Assembly: GCA_933207985.1 (NCBI GenBank)
Contig: OW240916.1
Location: forward strand, 319,441,614 to 319,505,613
Direction of reading: 5' to 3'
Source of the DNA: Pelobates cultripes
Lineage: Eukaryota; Chordata; Amphibia; Anura; Pelobatidae
DNA: 64,000 bases
Position numbers and translations under genes: made by a program. Under the pieces are notes generated by a model. It was not told where the DNA came from. It made no database searches and was given only the letters and a program-made list of their open reading frames with translations. This document shows, piece after piece, positions 10,786-21,095 of the stretch; position 1 is the stretch's first letter, and every line of letters starts with the position of its first letter.

Positions 10786-13083
10786 CCTGAAATATTTTCC
10801 AGGATTCTCTCCATTCTAATGTAACATGACATCTTAATCTAGATGTTATCTCTCTATGTAGTTAATAAGACACTCAGTTTAGGGTGTACCCCAAATTATT
10901 GTTATGCATTTTCTATATATCTCTGTGCCCAATGAGAGGTTTATCAAGTCAATCTCATAATATGCAAGTTATGCATAACAGACTTTTTTATTTTTTTCCT
11001 CTATAAGGGATACTGGGAAGTGTCAGAAAGACAAATTGGTATATTTTATGGGCCCTGCCAAAACCTCACCCTATGCCATTCCCTAAGTCCAACCATAACC
11101 ACTGTATTGTGTGAATCACATTATGGCTCCAAATGTTTGTTAGAACTCAGAGTACTACATGAACCTCTATTTATAAACTCCACAATTTCTGAATTAACCC
11201 CAAGCATGCTGCTTAACCCTTCTCCCCAAAGCATTAAAACCCTGCACTCACATCGATACCATCACACTGCGCGGTACATAATTAACACCAAATATAATGC
11301 ATTAAACTGGCACTGCCACACATTATGTAATCCGCTTTTCACTATAGACCTGGAGTTTTCAGGGCCGGAACTCCAACCGCAGCAACAGCCCAGGTCAATG
11401 ACTTACCCATAGGGTGGGAATAACAGCAGCAACATGACCTATACCAAATACATGAATGAGGTATCTATGTATAAGGTGTATATAGGTGTATAAGGTGTAT
11501 ATAGGTGTATATAGGTGTATAAGGCTTGTCTGATTCTCGTATAGCTCCTGTGGTGCAATATTAGGCACATTTAACTGAGAAAAAAATTGAAATGATAGAC
11601 TAGAAAATTAATAAGGGGAATGGACGATTTCACCAACAGCAGAGGAAAGAGTTCTGTAAGAGCAATGAAGAATCAACTTTGTTTTGAAATACAAACAAAA
11701 TCTGATTATAAAAAGTTGAAAGTGTTGATTTATTTTTATAAATCATGGAATTCAGGACTATACCAGCCAATATAGAGGGTATGAACCGCCTACTTATCCA
11801 ATTTGAAATCAGAATGCCATTTGGAGTAATTTTTCCCTTTTATCCAACACAATTTGAAATCGCTCAGATTTGTTTGTTTTGGATCAGCAGCTGAAATCGA
11901 GATATGTTAAAGGTTGAACTTGCTGGTCTTGAGCCTTTTTTGAGCCTATCTCTATGCAACCCTGTATACAATAATATTCTGTCTACTGCTGATATTATAG
12001 AGCTATGGCGGACACAGAATGAAATGGCTGACATGTTTCTACGGAGCGACTGGTCTCCTCTTCCATTCCATGTGGTGAGGAGTTTCAGCACGTACTAGGC
12101 TCCCCATGATTAAAGAAGATTACCAGGTCTGGAGTTAGATCAGCTGTTTGGAAGAGACACCATTTTACTGAATGAGTCTCAATCATCACCCACCAAGTGC
12201 TCCTCTGATATGAAAACAAAGACACGGCTTCATGTGCTGAAACCATCACTCTGCACATTATCTAACCCTCTTAATCCCAGAGGTCATGGACTGCAGCTAC
12301 TAGATCTCTGCCGGGTCCCAGTCACATTGGTGATATGGACGGGAGTGGGGTGGGGGGGAGGTAGAGGGAGAGAGGGCACATTATATCTTAATACAATGTA
12401 TGCTGGCTAGGACTGATGAGGGTTAAAGTTGTAGGTATATAGCATGTCTCCTAGCCTCCTATTAATAGACCTGTAAGCCTATCTCCAATAGATGGGGTGA
12501 TTCACTCCCCGCTCAATCCCAAAATAGTAGTTTTTCTCCATGAAAATGTTTTACAGAGTGAAGGAACCTTAAAGAACCCTCCTGACGTACCTGCATTTCA
12601 TCCTGTGAGACCCCCAGGCATATGTAGGACTGCATTAGAAGTACAAACTTAGTTGAGGCTTAGTTCACCTATTATGACTTTCTCCTTGGGACAACAACAC
12701 AATCTATGTCCAGGGTTCTCCACTTCAACAAGTCTTTGCTTATTATTAAACACAATTGAGGAGTGAAACGTGTCTAGCTAAGTTTGGCCACTGGTATATA
12801 TGAGGTCCTACATGATCTGTCAATGGGATGTTAATGGCACGTTAATAAATGGATGTAGTTTTGACTTCCTTTCTGTGTAATTTTGGGTCCCAAGCCAGGG
12901 GACCTGTCTGGACTCCAAACAAAACCAAATATAATTCTGCCATTATCTGGGTTAATCTGCTAACTGCGGGGGGAACCTCCAAAGGAGGGTCATGAGCCAT
13001 TTGTCTCTTTTTGGCAAATTGTTATCTAAATAAACAAGCTCAAGGATTAGATCTCTGCTCACAGCTGGAGAGCTCTCTGCCTT
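10786..13083. other. Non-coding, no recognised gene
   Basis: No domain is recognised in the short open frames (the longest, 11020-11412 plus, is low-complexity by eye). A small tandem repeat of AGGTGTATAT type is at about 11464-11523, and a G-rich patch is near 12345-12370. Confidence 0.6.
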
Positions 13084-13190
13084 TTGCATTGATCAGTGTA
13101 TATTGTACTGTCCTTTCCCCCAATTGTACAGCGCTGTGGAATATGTTGGTGCTCTAGAAATGCCAGTAATAATAATATTAATGCATGCGA
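13084..13190 (+). repeat. LINE/SINE 3'-tail-like dispersed repeat
   Basis: Contains CCCAATTGTACAGCGCTGTG, then GAATATGTTGGTGCT and AATGCCAGTAATAATAAT. This tail type recurs at 19875, 27010, 34870, 35865, 37250, 37793 (minus) and 49447 (minus). The (TAA)n end suggests retroposition. I cannot name the family with certainty. Confidence 0.6.
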
Positions 13191-13321
13191 GGAGTAAACT
13201 AGGTGACAGGCAATGGTAGACATGAGGAACCCTCTTGCAGAGTGGAACCACGATGCAGCCATCTTGGATTGAAGGTCATTGCGCAAAGTTAGTGGAAGTT
13301 TTTTTTTAAACTTTACTTTTG

Positions 13322-13559
13322 TTAACCCCTTAATGCCATTAGCAAGTGCTATGCCGTCCTAGAAAAGGATCATGCCCTGATGATCCAACCTTCCACTAAG
13401 CAAGGATACTTATCTTTCTCGCCAGATCCGATCGGCAACCGTCGCCGACCCTGCAGCAAACCACTGGTCACATGACTCGGATTGGTCAAATTACATCAAT
13501 GCCTGCAGGAGGACTGCCTGGCTTGCCCATGATGACCCCTGTCCACTGCCGAAAGCCCC
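13322..13559. mobile_element. Possible piggyBac-like terminus fragment
   Basis: TTAACCCCTTAATGCCATTA at 13323 resembles the CCCCTTAAGG termini seen at 2054 and 5184, preceded by a TTAA. No opposite end was found; Tc1/mariner sequence follows from about 13560. Confidence 0.35.
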
Positions 13560-14200
13560 TTCATTGGGGACATGTGTGTCAGAACTGGACCATGGAGCAA
13601 TGGAAGAAGGTTACCTGGTGCCTCGTCTGATGAATCACGTTTTTTTTAGATCAGGTGGATGGCCGGGTGCATGTGCGTTGTTTACCTGGGGAAAAGATGC
13701 CAGCAGCATGCACTATGGGAAGAAGTCAGGCCGTCGGAGGCAGTGTTATACTCTGGGCAATATTCTGCTGGTAAACCTTGGGTCCTGGCATTCATGTGTA
13801 TGTTACTTTGACACGTACCGCCTACCTAGAGATTGCTGCAAACCACATACACAACTTCATGGCAATAGTGTTCCCTGATGGCAAAGGTCTCTTTCAGCCG
13901 GATAATGCATCCTGCCACACTGCAAACGTTGTTCAGGAATGCTTTGAGGAACATGACAAAGAGCTCGAGGTGTTGGCTTGGCCTCCAAATTCCCCAAATC
14001 TGAATCCGATTGAGCATCTGTGGGTTGTTATGTTGGGAATTTGTAGGACTCAAAAGATCTGCTGCTAATGTCTTGGTGCCAGATACCAAAGGACACGTTC
14101 AGAGGTTTTGTGGAGTCCATGCATCAGAGCTGTTTTGGCAGCACGAGGGGACCTACACTATATTAGGCAGGTGGTTTTAATATTGTGGCTGATCGGTGTA
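13560..14200 (+). pseudogene. Tc1/mariner transposase remnant and right inverted end
   Basis: The plus strand encodes the catalytic half of a Tc1/mariner transposase in broken frames. QNWTMEQWKKVTW is followed by SDESRFF (first catalytic Asp, 13629-13631). Then come LEIAANHIHNFM and FQPDNASCHTA (second Asp, 13901-13903). The last block is WPPNSPNLNPIEHLW (Glu, 14012-14014). There are 36 residues between the second Asp and the Glu, a DD36E spacing rather than the DD34E of classical Tc1. Stops and frameshifts near 13630-13770 inactivate it. The right end is GTGGCTGATCGGTG followed by TA at about 14199. No left inverted end or DNA-binding N-terminus is visible, so the copy is 5'-truncated. Confidence 0.85.
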
Positions 14201-14524
14201 TGTATATACTATATATACTTTATTAACTACACTTGCTATATGGTCATTTACTGTTTCTGTTGATTATACTTCTATTGTTCCTTCAAGTATAACAATGCAA
14301 GAGATTCACAACATTCAGTCATTTCCTCTGGAATATCCCTTATTTTTTAATATTATCTGTCTGTGTGAGTCATTCAGACATGTTATTCTCATTATAATCT
14401 ACAATTTCACTCCTGGCCGCGTCCAACCAGTCGCCTCTAGCAAACAAGTGCTGTAAATGCCTCAACCGTTATTCTCCAACACAAAGCTATTGTGGGATGT
14501 TTTACATGTCTATTACTTTTCTTT

Positions 14525-16541
14525 TTAATGCGTGCAAAAAGGCAATTAGATTTGCTAAACTTCAAAATGAAAAAATGATAACCAAAGAGAGCAAAACCAA
14601 CCCCAAAGCATTCTTTAAGTACATAAAAAAATAAAAATAAAATATATATGTATAGAAAAGTGTAGGTACATTAAAAACTGGGATGGGGGGTTAGTTAATG
14701 AAGACCAGGAAAAGGCAAACATTTTAAATAACTATTTCTCCTCCGTATATATTAAGGAAGAACTCATGGCAATAGATGGTCAAATGATTGCTGCTAAAAA
14801 TGTGCAGAATAATTGTAATTGGTTAACTCAAGACAAGGTGCTGCAGCAACTAAATAAAGTTAATATAAACAAAAGCTCCAGGGCCTGACGGTATTCATCC
14901 ACAAGTGCTTAAGGAACTAAGTGTAGAAATAAGTGAACCTCTGTTTTTAATCTTTCAAGATTCTTTTCTTTCAGAAAGTGTTCCGGAGGATTGGAGGAAG
15001 GCAGATGTGGTTCCTATATTCAAAAAGGGTTCAAAATCCTTGTTTGGAAATTATAGACTTGTGAGCGTAACTTCTGTGGCTGGTAAAATATTTGAAAGGT
15101 TATTAAAGCATAATATTCAAGAATTCATTTAAAAGAAAATGTTTATCAGCAAAAATCAGCATGGTTTTATGAAGCACAGGTCATGCCAAACTAACTTGAT
15201 TGCGTTCTACGAAGAAGTAAGTAGAAGTATAGATCAGGGTGTTGCAGTGGACGTGATCTATTTGAATTTTGCCAAGGCATTTGATAGATTTCCACACAGT
15301 AGATTAGACTACAAACTCAAGGAAATCGGTCTAGATGAACATTCTTGTTCTTGGGTAGAACATTGGCTGCAAAATAGAGTACAGAGAGTTGTCATTAATG
15401 GTACATTTTCAAGCTGGACAGAGGTGGCAAGTGGTGTCCCTCAGGGGTCTGTTCTGGGACCCCTTCTATTTAACATGTTTATAAATGATCTTGAAAAAAC
15501 TATTGAAAGTCATGTTTCAGTGTTTGCAGATGACACTAAACTCTGTAAAGTAATACAATGTGAGCAAGATATGACTTTGCTGCAGAGGGATTTAGATAGA
15601 CTTGGGGACTGAGCACAAATGGAAGATAAAATTTAATGTTGAAAAATGCACTTCTACGTAAAGAATGCACAAGCAACTTATACCCTTAATGTAAGCAAAT
15701 TAGTGAGAACCACACACGAGAATGATTTGGGAATTGTTATAGACAACAAATTAGGCAGCAATATGCAATGTCAATCTGCAGTGGCCAAGGCCAGTAAGGT
15801 TTTGTCATGTATAAATAGGGGCATAAATTCTCGGGATGAAAATATAATTTTGCCTCTTTATAAATCGCTGGTAAGATCACACCTTGAATATGCTGTGCAA
15901 TTTTGGGCACCTGTTCTAAAGAAAGATATCATGGCACTAGAAAAAGTGCAGAGACGAGCTACAAAATTGATAAAAGAAATGGAGCATTTTAGTTACGAAG
16001 AAAGGTTAAAAAATGTAAATCTCATTAGTTTGTAAAAACGGCGCCTCAGAGGGGATATGATAACATTATACAAATATATTCGGGGCCAGTACAAGCCTTT
16101 ATCTGGAAATCTATTCATAAACAGGGCTTTACATAGGACACGAGGTCACACATTTAGGCTGGAAGAAAGGAGATTTCATCTAAGGAAAAGAAAAGGTCTT
16201 TTAGAATAAGAGCAATAAGGATATGGAATTCTCTGCCTGAAGAGGTAGTTTTATCAGAGTCCATACAGATGTTTAAACTGCAATTGGATAAATACTTGCA
16301 AAAACATAACATACAGGGATATAATTTCTAATTAGTAGGGGAATAGCAGCTTGATTCAAGGAGACATCTGACTGCTATTTTGGGGTCAAGAAGGAATTGT
16401 TTCCCCTAGCTTGTTGCAAAATTGGAAGTGCTTCAGACTAGGTTTTTTGCCTTCTTTTGGATCAACAGCAAAAACATATGTGAGGAAGGCTGACGCAAGT
16501 CTCTCTTTAGCTATGTAACTATGTAACTATGTACTATGTAT
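14525..16541 (+). pseudogene. CR1/L2-type LINE, reverse transcriptase region and 3' end
   Basis: A 5'-truncated non-LTR retrotransposon of the jockey superfamily, CR1/L2-like. In order, with frameshifts: NPKAFFKYIKK (about 14590), VPEDWRKADVVPIFKKGSK (about 14980), NQHGFMKHRSCQTNL (about 15155), AKAFDRFPHSRL, SGVPQGSVLGPLLFNMFIND (about 15430), and the catalytic FADDTKL (15523-15543). These are the fingers and palm of reverse transcriptase. After a TGG-to-TGA change and a frameshift near 15610 the frame resumes with LVRSHLEYAVQFW and VQRRATKLI, the usual C-terminal part. The 3' end is a short (ATGTAACT)n run near 16510-16541. Several stops make it inactive. Confidence 0.9.
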
Positions 16542-16545
16542 GTCT

Positions 16546-16905
16546 AAGGCATAGAAAAGGTTTTTTTACTGTAAGAACTATAAGGATGTGGAATTCTCTG
16601 CCTGAAGAAGTGGTTTTATCAGAGTCCATACAGATGTTCAAACAGCTACAAGATGCATACTTGCAAAAACAGAATATTCAAGGATATAATTTTTCAATGT
16701 AGGGTGATAGCTGCTTGATCCAAGGATAAATCTGACTGCCATTCTGCGGTCAAGAAGGAATTTTCCCCCCTAATTTGTTGCAAAATTAGAAGTGCTTCAA
16801 ACTGTTTTTTATTTTTTTGCCTTCTTTTGGATCAACAGCAAAAAACAAATGTGAGGAAGGCTGAACTTGATGGACGCAGGTCTCTTTTCAGCTATGTAAC
16901 TATTT
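16546..16905 (+). mobile_element. Second LINE 3'-end copy, tandem to the first
   Basis: Repeats the last 350 or so bases of the LINE at 16200-16541 (shared GGAATTCTCTGCCTGAAGA, TCAGAGTCCATACAGATGTT and TTTGGATCAACAGCAAAAA), diverged by substitutions, and ends in AGCTATGTAACTAT. Either a separate truncated insertion or a local duplication. Confidence 0.85.
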
Positions 16906-18103
16906 AGAATGGGGAGGTACCATTAAACTGCTGTGCTATTTAGTGGTTGTAGTGCTTGGAGAATTATTTTAAGGTCCACCCAAATCCTGGTCCACCTACA
17001 GTTCAAGGTCCCAACAAATCCCATCCCAGATGAAAGTCAGGATTTAGTGAGGGAACCCCAGTAATTAAGTGTTAATAGCTTTTGTACTCCTAAGCTTCTA
17101 AATGCGGTTTGATTGCCCAGGGACCAGTTTTACTTACAGATTTTAATGAACTGCCGGCCTGGCCAGGTCTAGATTTAAAGCACCGGCTTTAAATTTCTCC
17201 ATTGCTGGAACTCTCCTTGCTTGATCAGATTGGGCCCCTAAACACCGCCCTAACCGTAGAACCTAACGAGGTCTTGATCCCACAAGACTCAAAGCTGTGA
17301 GAAGGTGACTCAATGCTTTTGGAGTTAACTTAAGGGCTTGACATCCAATAACAAATGACATGGAGGATGTTTGAAGATCCATCTTTTATCAATCTGCTGT
17401 GTATTTTAGGCATGCCAATTAAAAATAAACGTGGCAGAAAAACAAACTTCCAAATTAAGTTAAAATAAAGTGTCAAACGCCAGTCATAGCTTGGCCTATA
17501 ATTTGCAATTCAGATTTAAATTCACTACAATACGTTGTTTTGTAAAGAAACCCGTTTCTCGGATCATGTGATTGCATTGCTCAGATAATATTATAACGAC
17601 TGGAATATCAACTAACTCACTCATTGTGTTGGGATATAATGTCTATAATGAAATTATTGTACCGCAATCTGTCCAGAGAGGGAATGTGTGATTGTATTAT
17701 CGTTCCATGTCTTTCTGTGTTATAAAAGGCATATTACACCATTAAATAGAACATTCTACCAGTCTTGGACGTGATGCTTTCTCGTTATTTCTTTGTAGTG
17801 ATTATAGTCTTTACCCCTTGATAATAAAATTTTTCCAAGATCTCTGAGCTGCAATGTTGCAAACTGCCAACTTCTACAAAAATCTCTGAAACAGAGAAAA
17901 CTCAGGACAGTGTTTGTTAGGTTAAAAACTTTAGCCAGTAGCTTTGTTTCTGTGCTGCTTTTAATGGAAGTATAAACCGTAAAACAATTCAGATCTCACA
18001 GTTTGATTTACACAGTCCGATCCTGAATTTAACAAACTCACATTCCCCTACAGAGATTCTGGATGACAGACATGTGCTCACCTGTTAAGGTTAAAATAAC
18101 TTA
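16906..18103. other. Non-coding, no recognised gene
   Basis: No domain-bearing frame or known repeat was recognised. Confidence 0.55.
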
Positions 18104-18563
18104 CAGCGACCCAGGGGCGTACCTAGAGCATTTGGCACCCNNNNNNNNNNNNNNNNNNNNNNNNNNNNNNNNNNNNNNNNNNNNNNNNNNNNNNNNNNNN
18201 NNNNNNNNNNNNNNNNNNNNNNNNNNNNNNNNNNNNNNNNGAGACAGCTGCTGCCTGTACCCGTCGGACTGTCAATGCTGCCGGGCTCGGCCACGCTACA
18301 GCAAATGAAGCTGACAGGAGGGAGCGCTGAGCGCTCAGCGTTTCCCTCCTGTCAGCCTCTCCTCAGGCTGCGCCCGGGCAGTGCGGTCCGCTCTCATGGA
18401 CGCACCTCCCGGGCAAAGCTGCAGCTGCCTGAGGCTCTATACAGAGCGCTCGGGCGGCTGCAGCATGGGGGGGGCGGCGGGGTTGGTCATGGCACCCCCC
18501 ACCCTGCTGGCACCCGGGGCGGACCGCCCCCCCCGCCCCCCTTAGTACGCCACTGCCGCGACC
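18104..18563. mobile_element. hAT-type element with 8-bp target duplication, holding an N gap
   Basis: The left end CAGGGGCGTACCTAGAG begins at 18112 and the right end CTTAGTACGCCACTG closes at 18555. Flanks CAGCGACC (18104-18111) and CCGCGACC (18556-18563) match at 7 of 8 bases, the duplication length of hAT elements. The interior is GC-rich and lacks a transposase. Its true length is unknown because of the gap. Confidence 0.8.
18141..18240. other. Assembly gap, 100 N
   Basis: Exactly 100 unknown bases inside the hAT-type element. The round number suggests a placeholder of unknown true size. Frames that cross it are meaningless. Confidence 0.99.
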
Positions 18564-18720
18564 TGTCCTTCTCAGACCCAGGTGTATGTCGGCCCACTGG
18601 TTAATCAGGAGTACCTCTTAGGAATTTGGTTCTACATCACCATTTGTGATTTGGACGTAAGTTGGAGAATGGATATATGTCCACACCATGCCCGTACTTC
18701 ATCTTTTACTTAGATATACA

Positions 18721-19316
18721 TTAAAGGAAAACTATAGAGTCAGGAACACAAATATGTATTCCTGATCCTACAGTGTTAAAAACACTATTTAGCTGACCAG
18801 CCCCCCTTGCATCCACTAAATAGGATAAAAGCTTCACCTTTATTCCAGTGCCGCATGGGTCTGCCAGCTCTGGCCCTGCCCCAGTTCCACCTCCTTGGCT
18901 AGCATCAGCAGAATTGATCATCTAAGCCAATCCCCTGTTTTCTCATAGGGAAGCATTGATTTGGCTGAGATTGTCAATTCAGATAATGTCAGCCAATGAG
19001 AAGGGGTGGCGGTGGAGCCAAACACTACCCTGGCCAATCAACATCTTTTCATAGAAATGCATTGAATGAATGCATCTCTATGAGGAAAGTTCAGTGTCTC
19101 CACGCAGAGGGTGGAGACACTGAATTTCAGTCACACTGTGCAGCACTGCCCCAGGAAGAACCTCTAGTGGTCGTCTGAGGATTGGCCCTGGAGGTGATCT
19201 TAGGGAGCAATGTAAACACTGCCTGTGTTCAGTAAAATGCCTGCAGGGACTGACTATACTCACCAGAACAACTACATTAAGCTGTAGTTGTTCTGGTGAC
19301 TATAATGTCCCTTTAA
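18721..19316. mobile_element. T2/Kolobok-type MITE, full length
   Basis: Begins TTAAAGGAAAACTATAGAGT and ends TATAATGTCCCTTTAA, both at TTAA. The interior has a hairpin CAACTACATTAAGCTGTAGTTG near 19268-19290 and an 'AGTGTCTCCACGCAGAGGGT' block shared with the copy at 30337. Confidence 0.85.
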
Positions 19317-19579
19317 ATGTCTATAACCTATGCCCTTTGTGCAGCTTGGGTTAATGAGGAAGTATTAGCATGGGCAGAAATGCACGGCTGTTATTGGCTG
19401 TACTCTTTGCCTTAGCCACACCTCCAGTGGGGGTGGGGTCATGGGTGGCCAGGAACCTTCACTCAGTGTTAAACTGCTCGATAATGGTAACACTAAATGG
19501 AGGGACAGCGCCAGGGGACTCCAGGCACCATAACCACTTCACTGACATGAAATGATTATAGTGACTGCAGTCCCTTTAA
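19317..19579. mobile_element. Related TTAA MITE, partial
   Basis: Ends GACTGCAGTCCCTTTAA at 19579. The block TTAGCCACACCTCCAGTGGG and the 'AATGGAGGGACAGC' segment are shared with 59852-60215, which defines a second MITE subfamily. Its start is not clear. Confidence 0.65.
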
Positions 19580-19797
19580 CTAATAGGTATTGTTCAGTTG
19601 CTGTGGATTTCTTTTCCATTTACATCAGGCTGAACTAATAAAGATTTGAGGTAGTGACTGCATCTTGTGGAACAGTTAATGTTTAACACCGGGTGCTATG
19701 AAGAATTCAGTGATTCCTATTGGTTTCAGTGGGGACATTAACCTTTTCATAATCAGAATGTGACTGTCAGAGGAAGTCCTTTTGTAGTCAGGAAGCT

Positions 19798-19935
19798 ACT
19801 GGTAATCTCGTTCAGGCAGGGCTCTCTTTACCTACTCTTCATCTTAACTCGTGTTAGAATGAAGTGCCTGCTTTATTTACTTATTGTACAGTGCTGCAAT
19901 ATATGTTGGTGCTACATATATAATTGTACTAGCAA
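19798..19935 (+). repeat. LINE/SINE 3'-tail-like dispersed repeat
   Basis: Diverged copy of the GTACAGCGCTG tail family: TTATTGTACAGTGCTGCAAT then ATGTTGGTGCTACATATATA. Confidence 0.55.
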
Positions 19936-20193
19936 GTGATGGTGGCTGCCATTTTAGCGATCAGTAAGTGACCTGCGGAAAGCATGGACACCCACAAATG
20001 TATGGCGAAAGTATTCCAGTCACTTCCAACTTGTTGCAGAGGTTGATAACAGCAAGGAAGCACTGGGAATTTTTGTGGATTTTCTACAAAAAAGAATTTG
20101 TTTTGTATATTTGCTGGTGAAAGCACAAACTGTGTTTTGCATTAAACGGGGGATGTAATTAAATATAGAGTAAAGTTTTTTTGTTTCAGCTAC

Positions 20194-20419
20194 CTATTGA
20201 TCGCCACCTTCCCAACCCCAGACAACTTGTTCAATCATATTGAAATATTCCGTCACTAGGACCAGCATGGACAGAATAGATGGAAGATCCACACGTGCAA
20301 AATGGAAAGCGTCACAATCGACCTTTACTGACATAGCCATCAACTCCTCTCTTGTAAGAAGGCCTCCAATGGATAAGATGTTCGGAATCACAGGCACGAT
20401 GTGGGCTGGTGTCCATAGG
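20194..20419 (-). other. Unidentified open frame with an acceptor-like start
   Basis: Minus-strand frame ending in TAG at 20194. It is preceded at 20420-20421 by an AG after a pyrimidine-rich run (CTCTGCCTCCTGCAG). The translation contains IVPVIPNILSIGGLLTREEL and DLPSILSMLVLVTEYF. I do not recognise any family, and chance cannot be excluded. It does not resemble SCAMP1 or ARSB, which neighbour LHFPL2 in mammals. Confidence 0.2.
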
Positions 20420-20639
20420 CTGCAGGAGGCAGAGACTGGAACATTTATTAGACCTTATTGCTGCACTATTCATCATGATGCTCAGCATCGGATAACGACC
20501 CCCATTGTGATGGCTAGGGCTCAACAGGCCTGCTGCCCTGGCCTTCAGCCCAATCTGTGCCGCAAGGCACCATCTGATGGAAACAGATATCTGCATGGAG
20601 ACCAACTCAGCGCATCCTCAACATCCCCCATTGTACTGG

Positions 20640-21095
20640 GACTTAAGGGCTGACGTTATAAAAGTCACCATTTCCTTTTCACACGACAAGCCATTTTCTC
20701 CTGAATGTTGTTTATTAAATGGTTACTACAAGAACCATGATTACTTCAGTGATTGGCATGTGTCATGGTGCCTGGAGTCAGTATGTGCAGTGTTTCACTA
20801 TCAGAGATCTGGCAGAGTCACTGGGGTGACATCAGCCCACCGGGAACTAGAGTTTCGGACTGACTAAATGTCAATTCTGTGTATATTACTATGCACAGAA
20901 CTGCAATCGTTGGCTGAGAGTGGTCAGCTGACACTCAGCCAATAAATGGCTGAAAGGATTGGCAGCAGCCTTGAATATGACTGGATGCCTGGCAAAACCA
21001 GGTAAAAGGGCGATCCGTTGGAGCCAGGATACTAATCTCATCATAACCACTACGGCAGACTGTAATGGTATGATGTCTGGAGAAACACTTTAACC
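20640..21095. mobile_element. Decayed T2-like MITE
   Basis: Shares 'AATGTCAATTCTGTG...GCACAGAA' and 'GGCTGAGAGTGGTCAGCTGACA' blocks with 25540-25600 and 38080-38200, and ends AACACTTTAA near 21093. Ends are not well defined. Confidence 0.5.

Noticed and set aside
20240..20653. Plus-strand frame of 137 codons
   Set aside because: No recognisable domain; overlaps other frames in the same stretch; composition fits chance.
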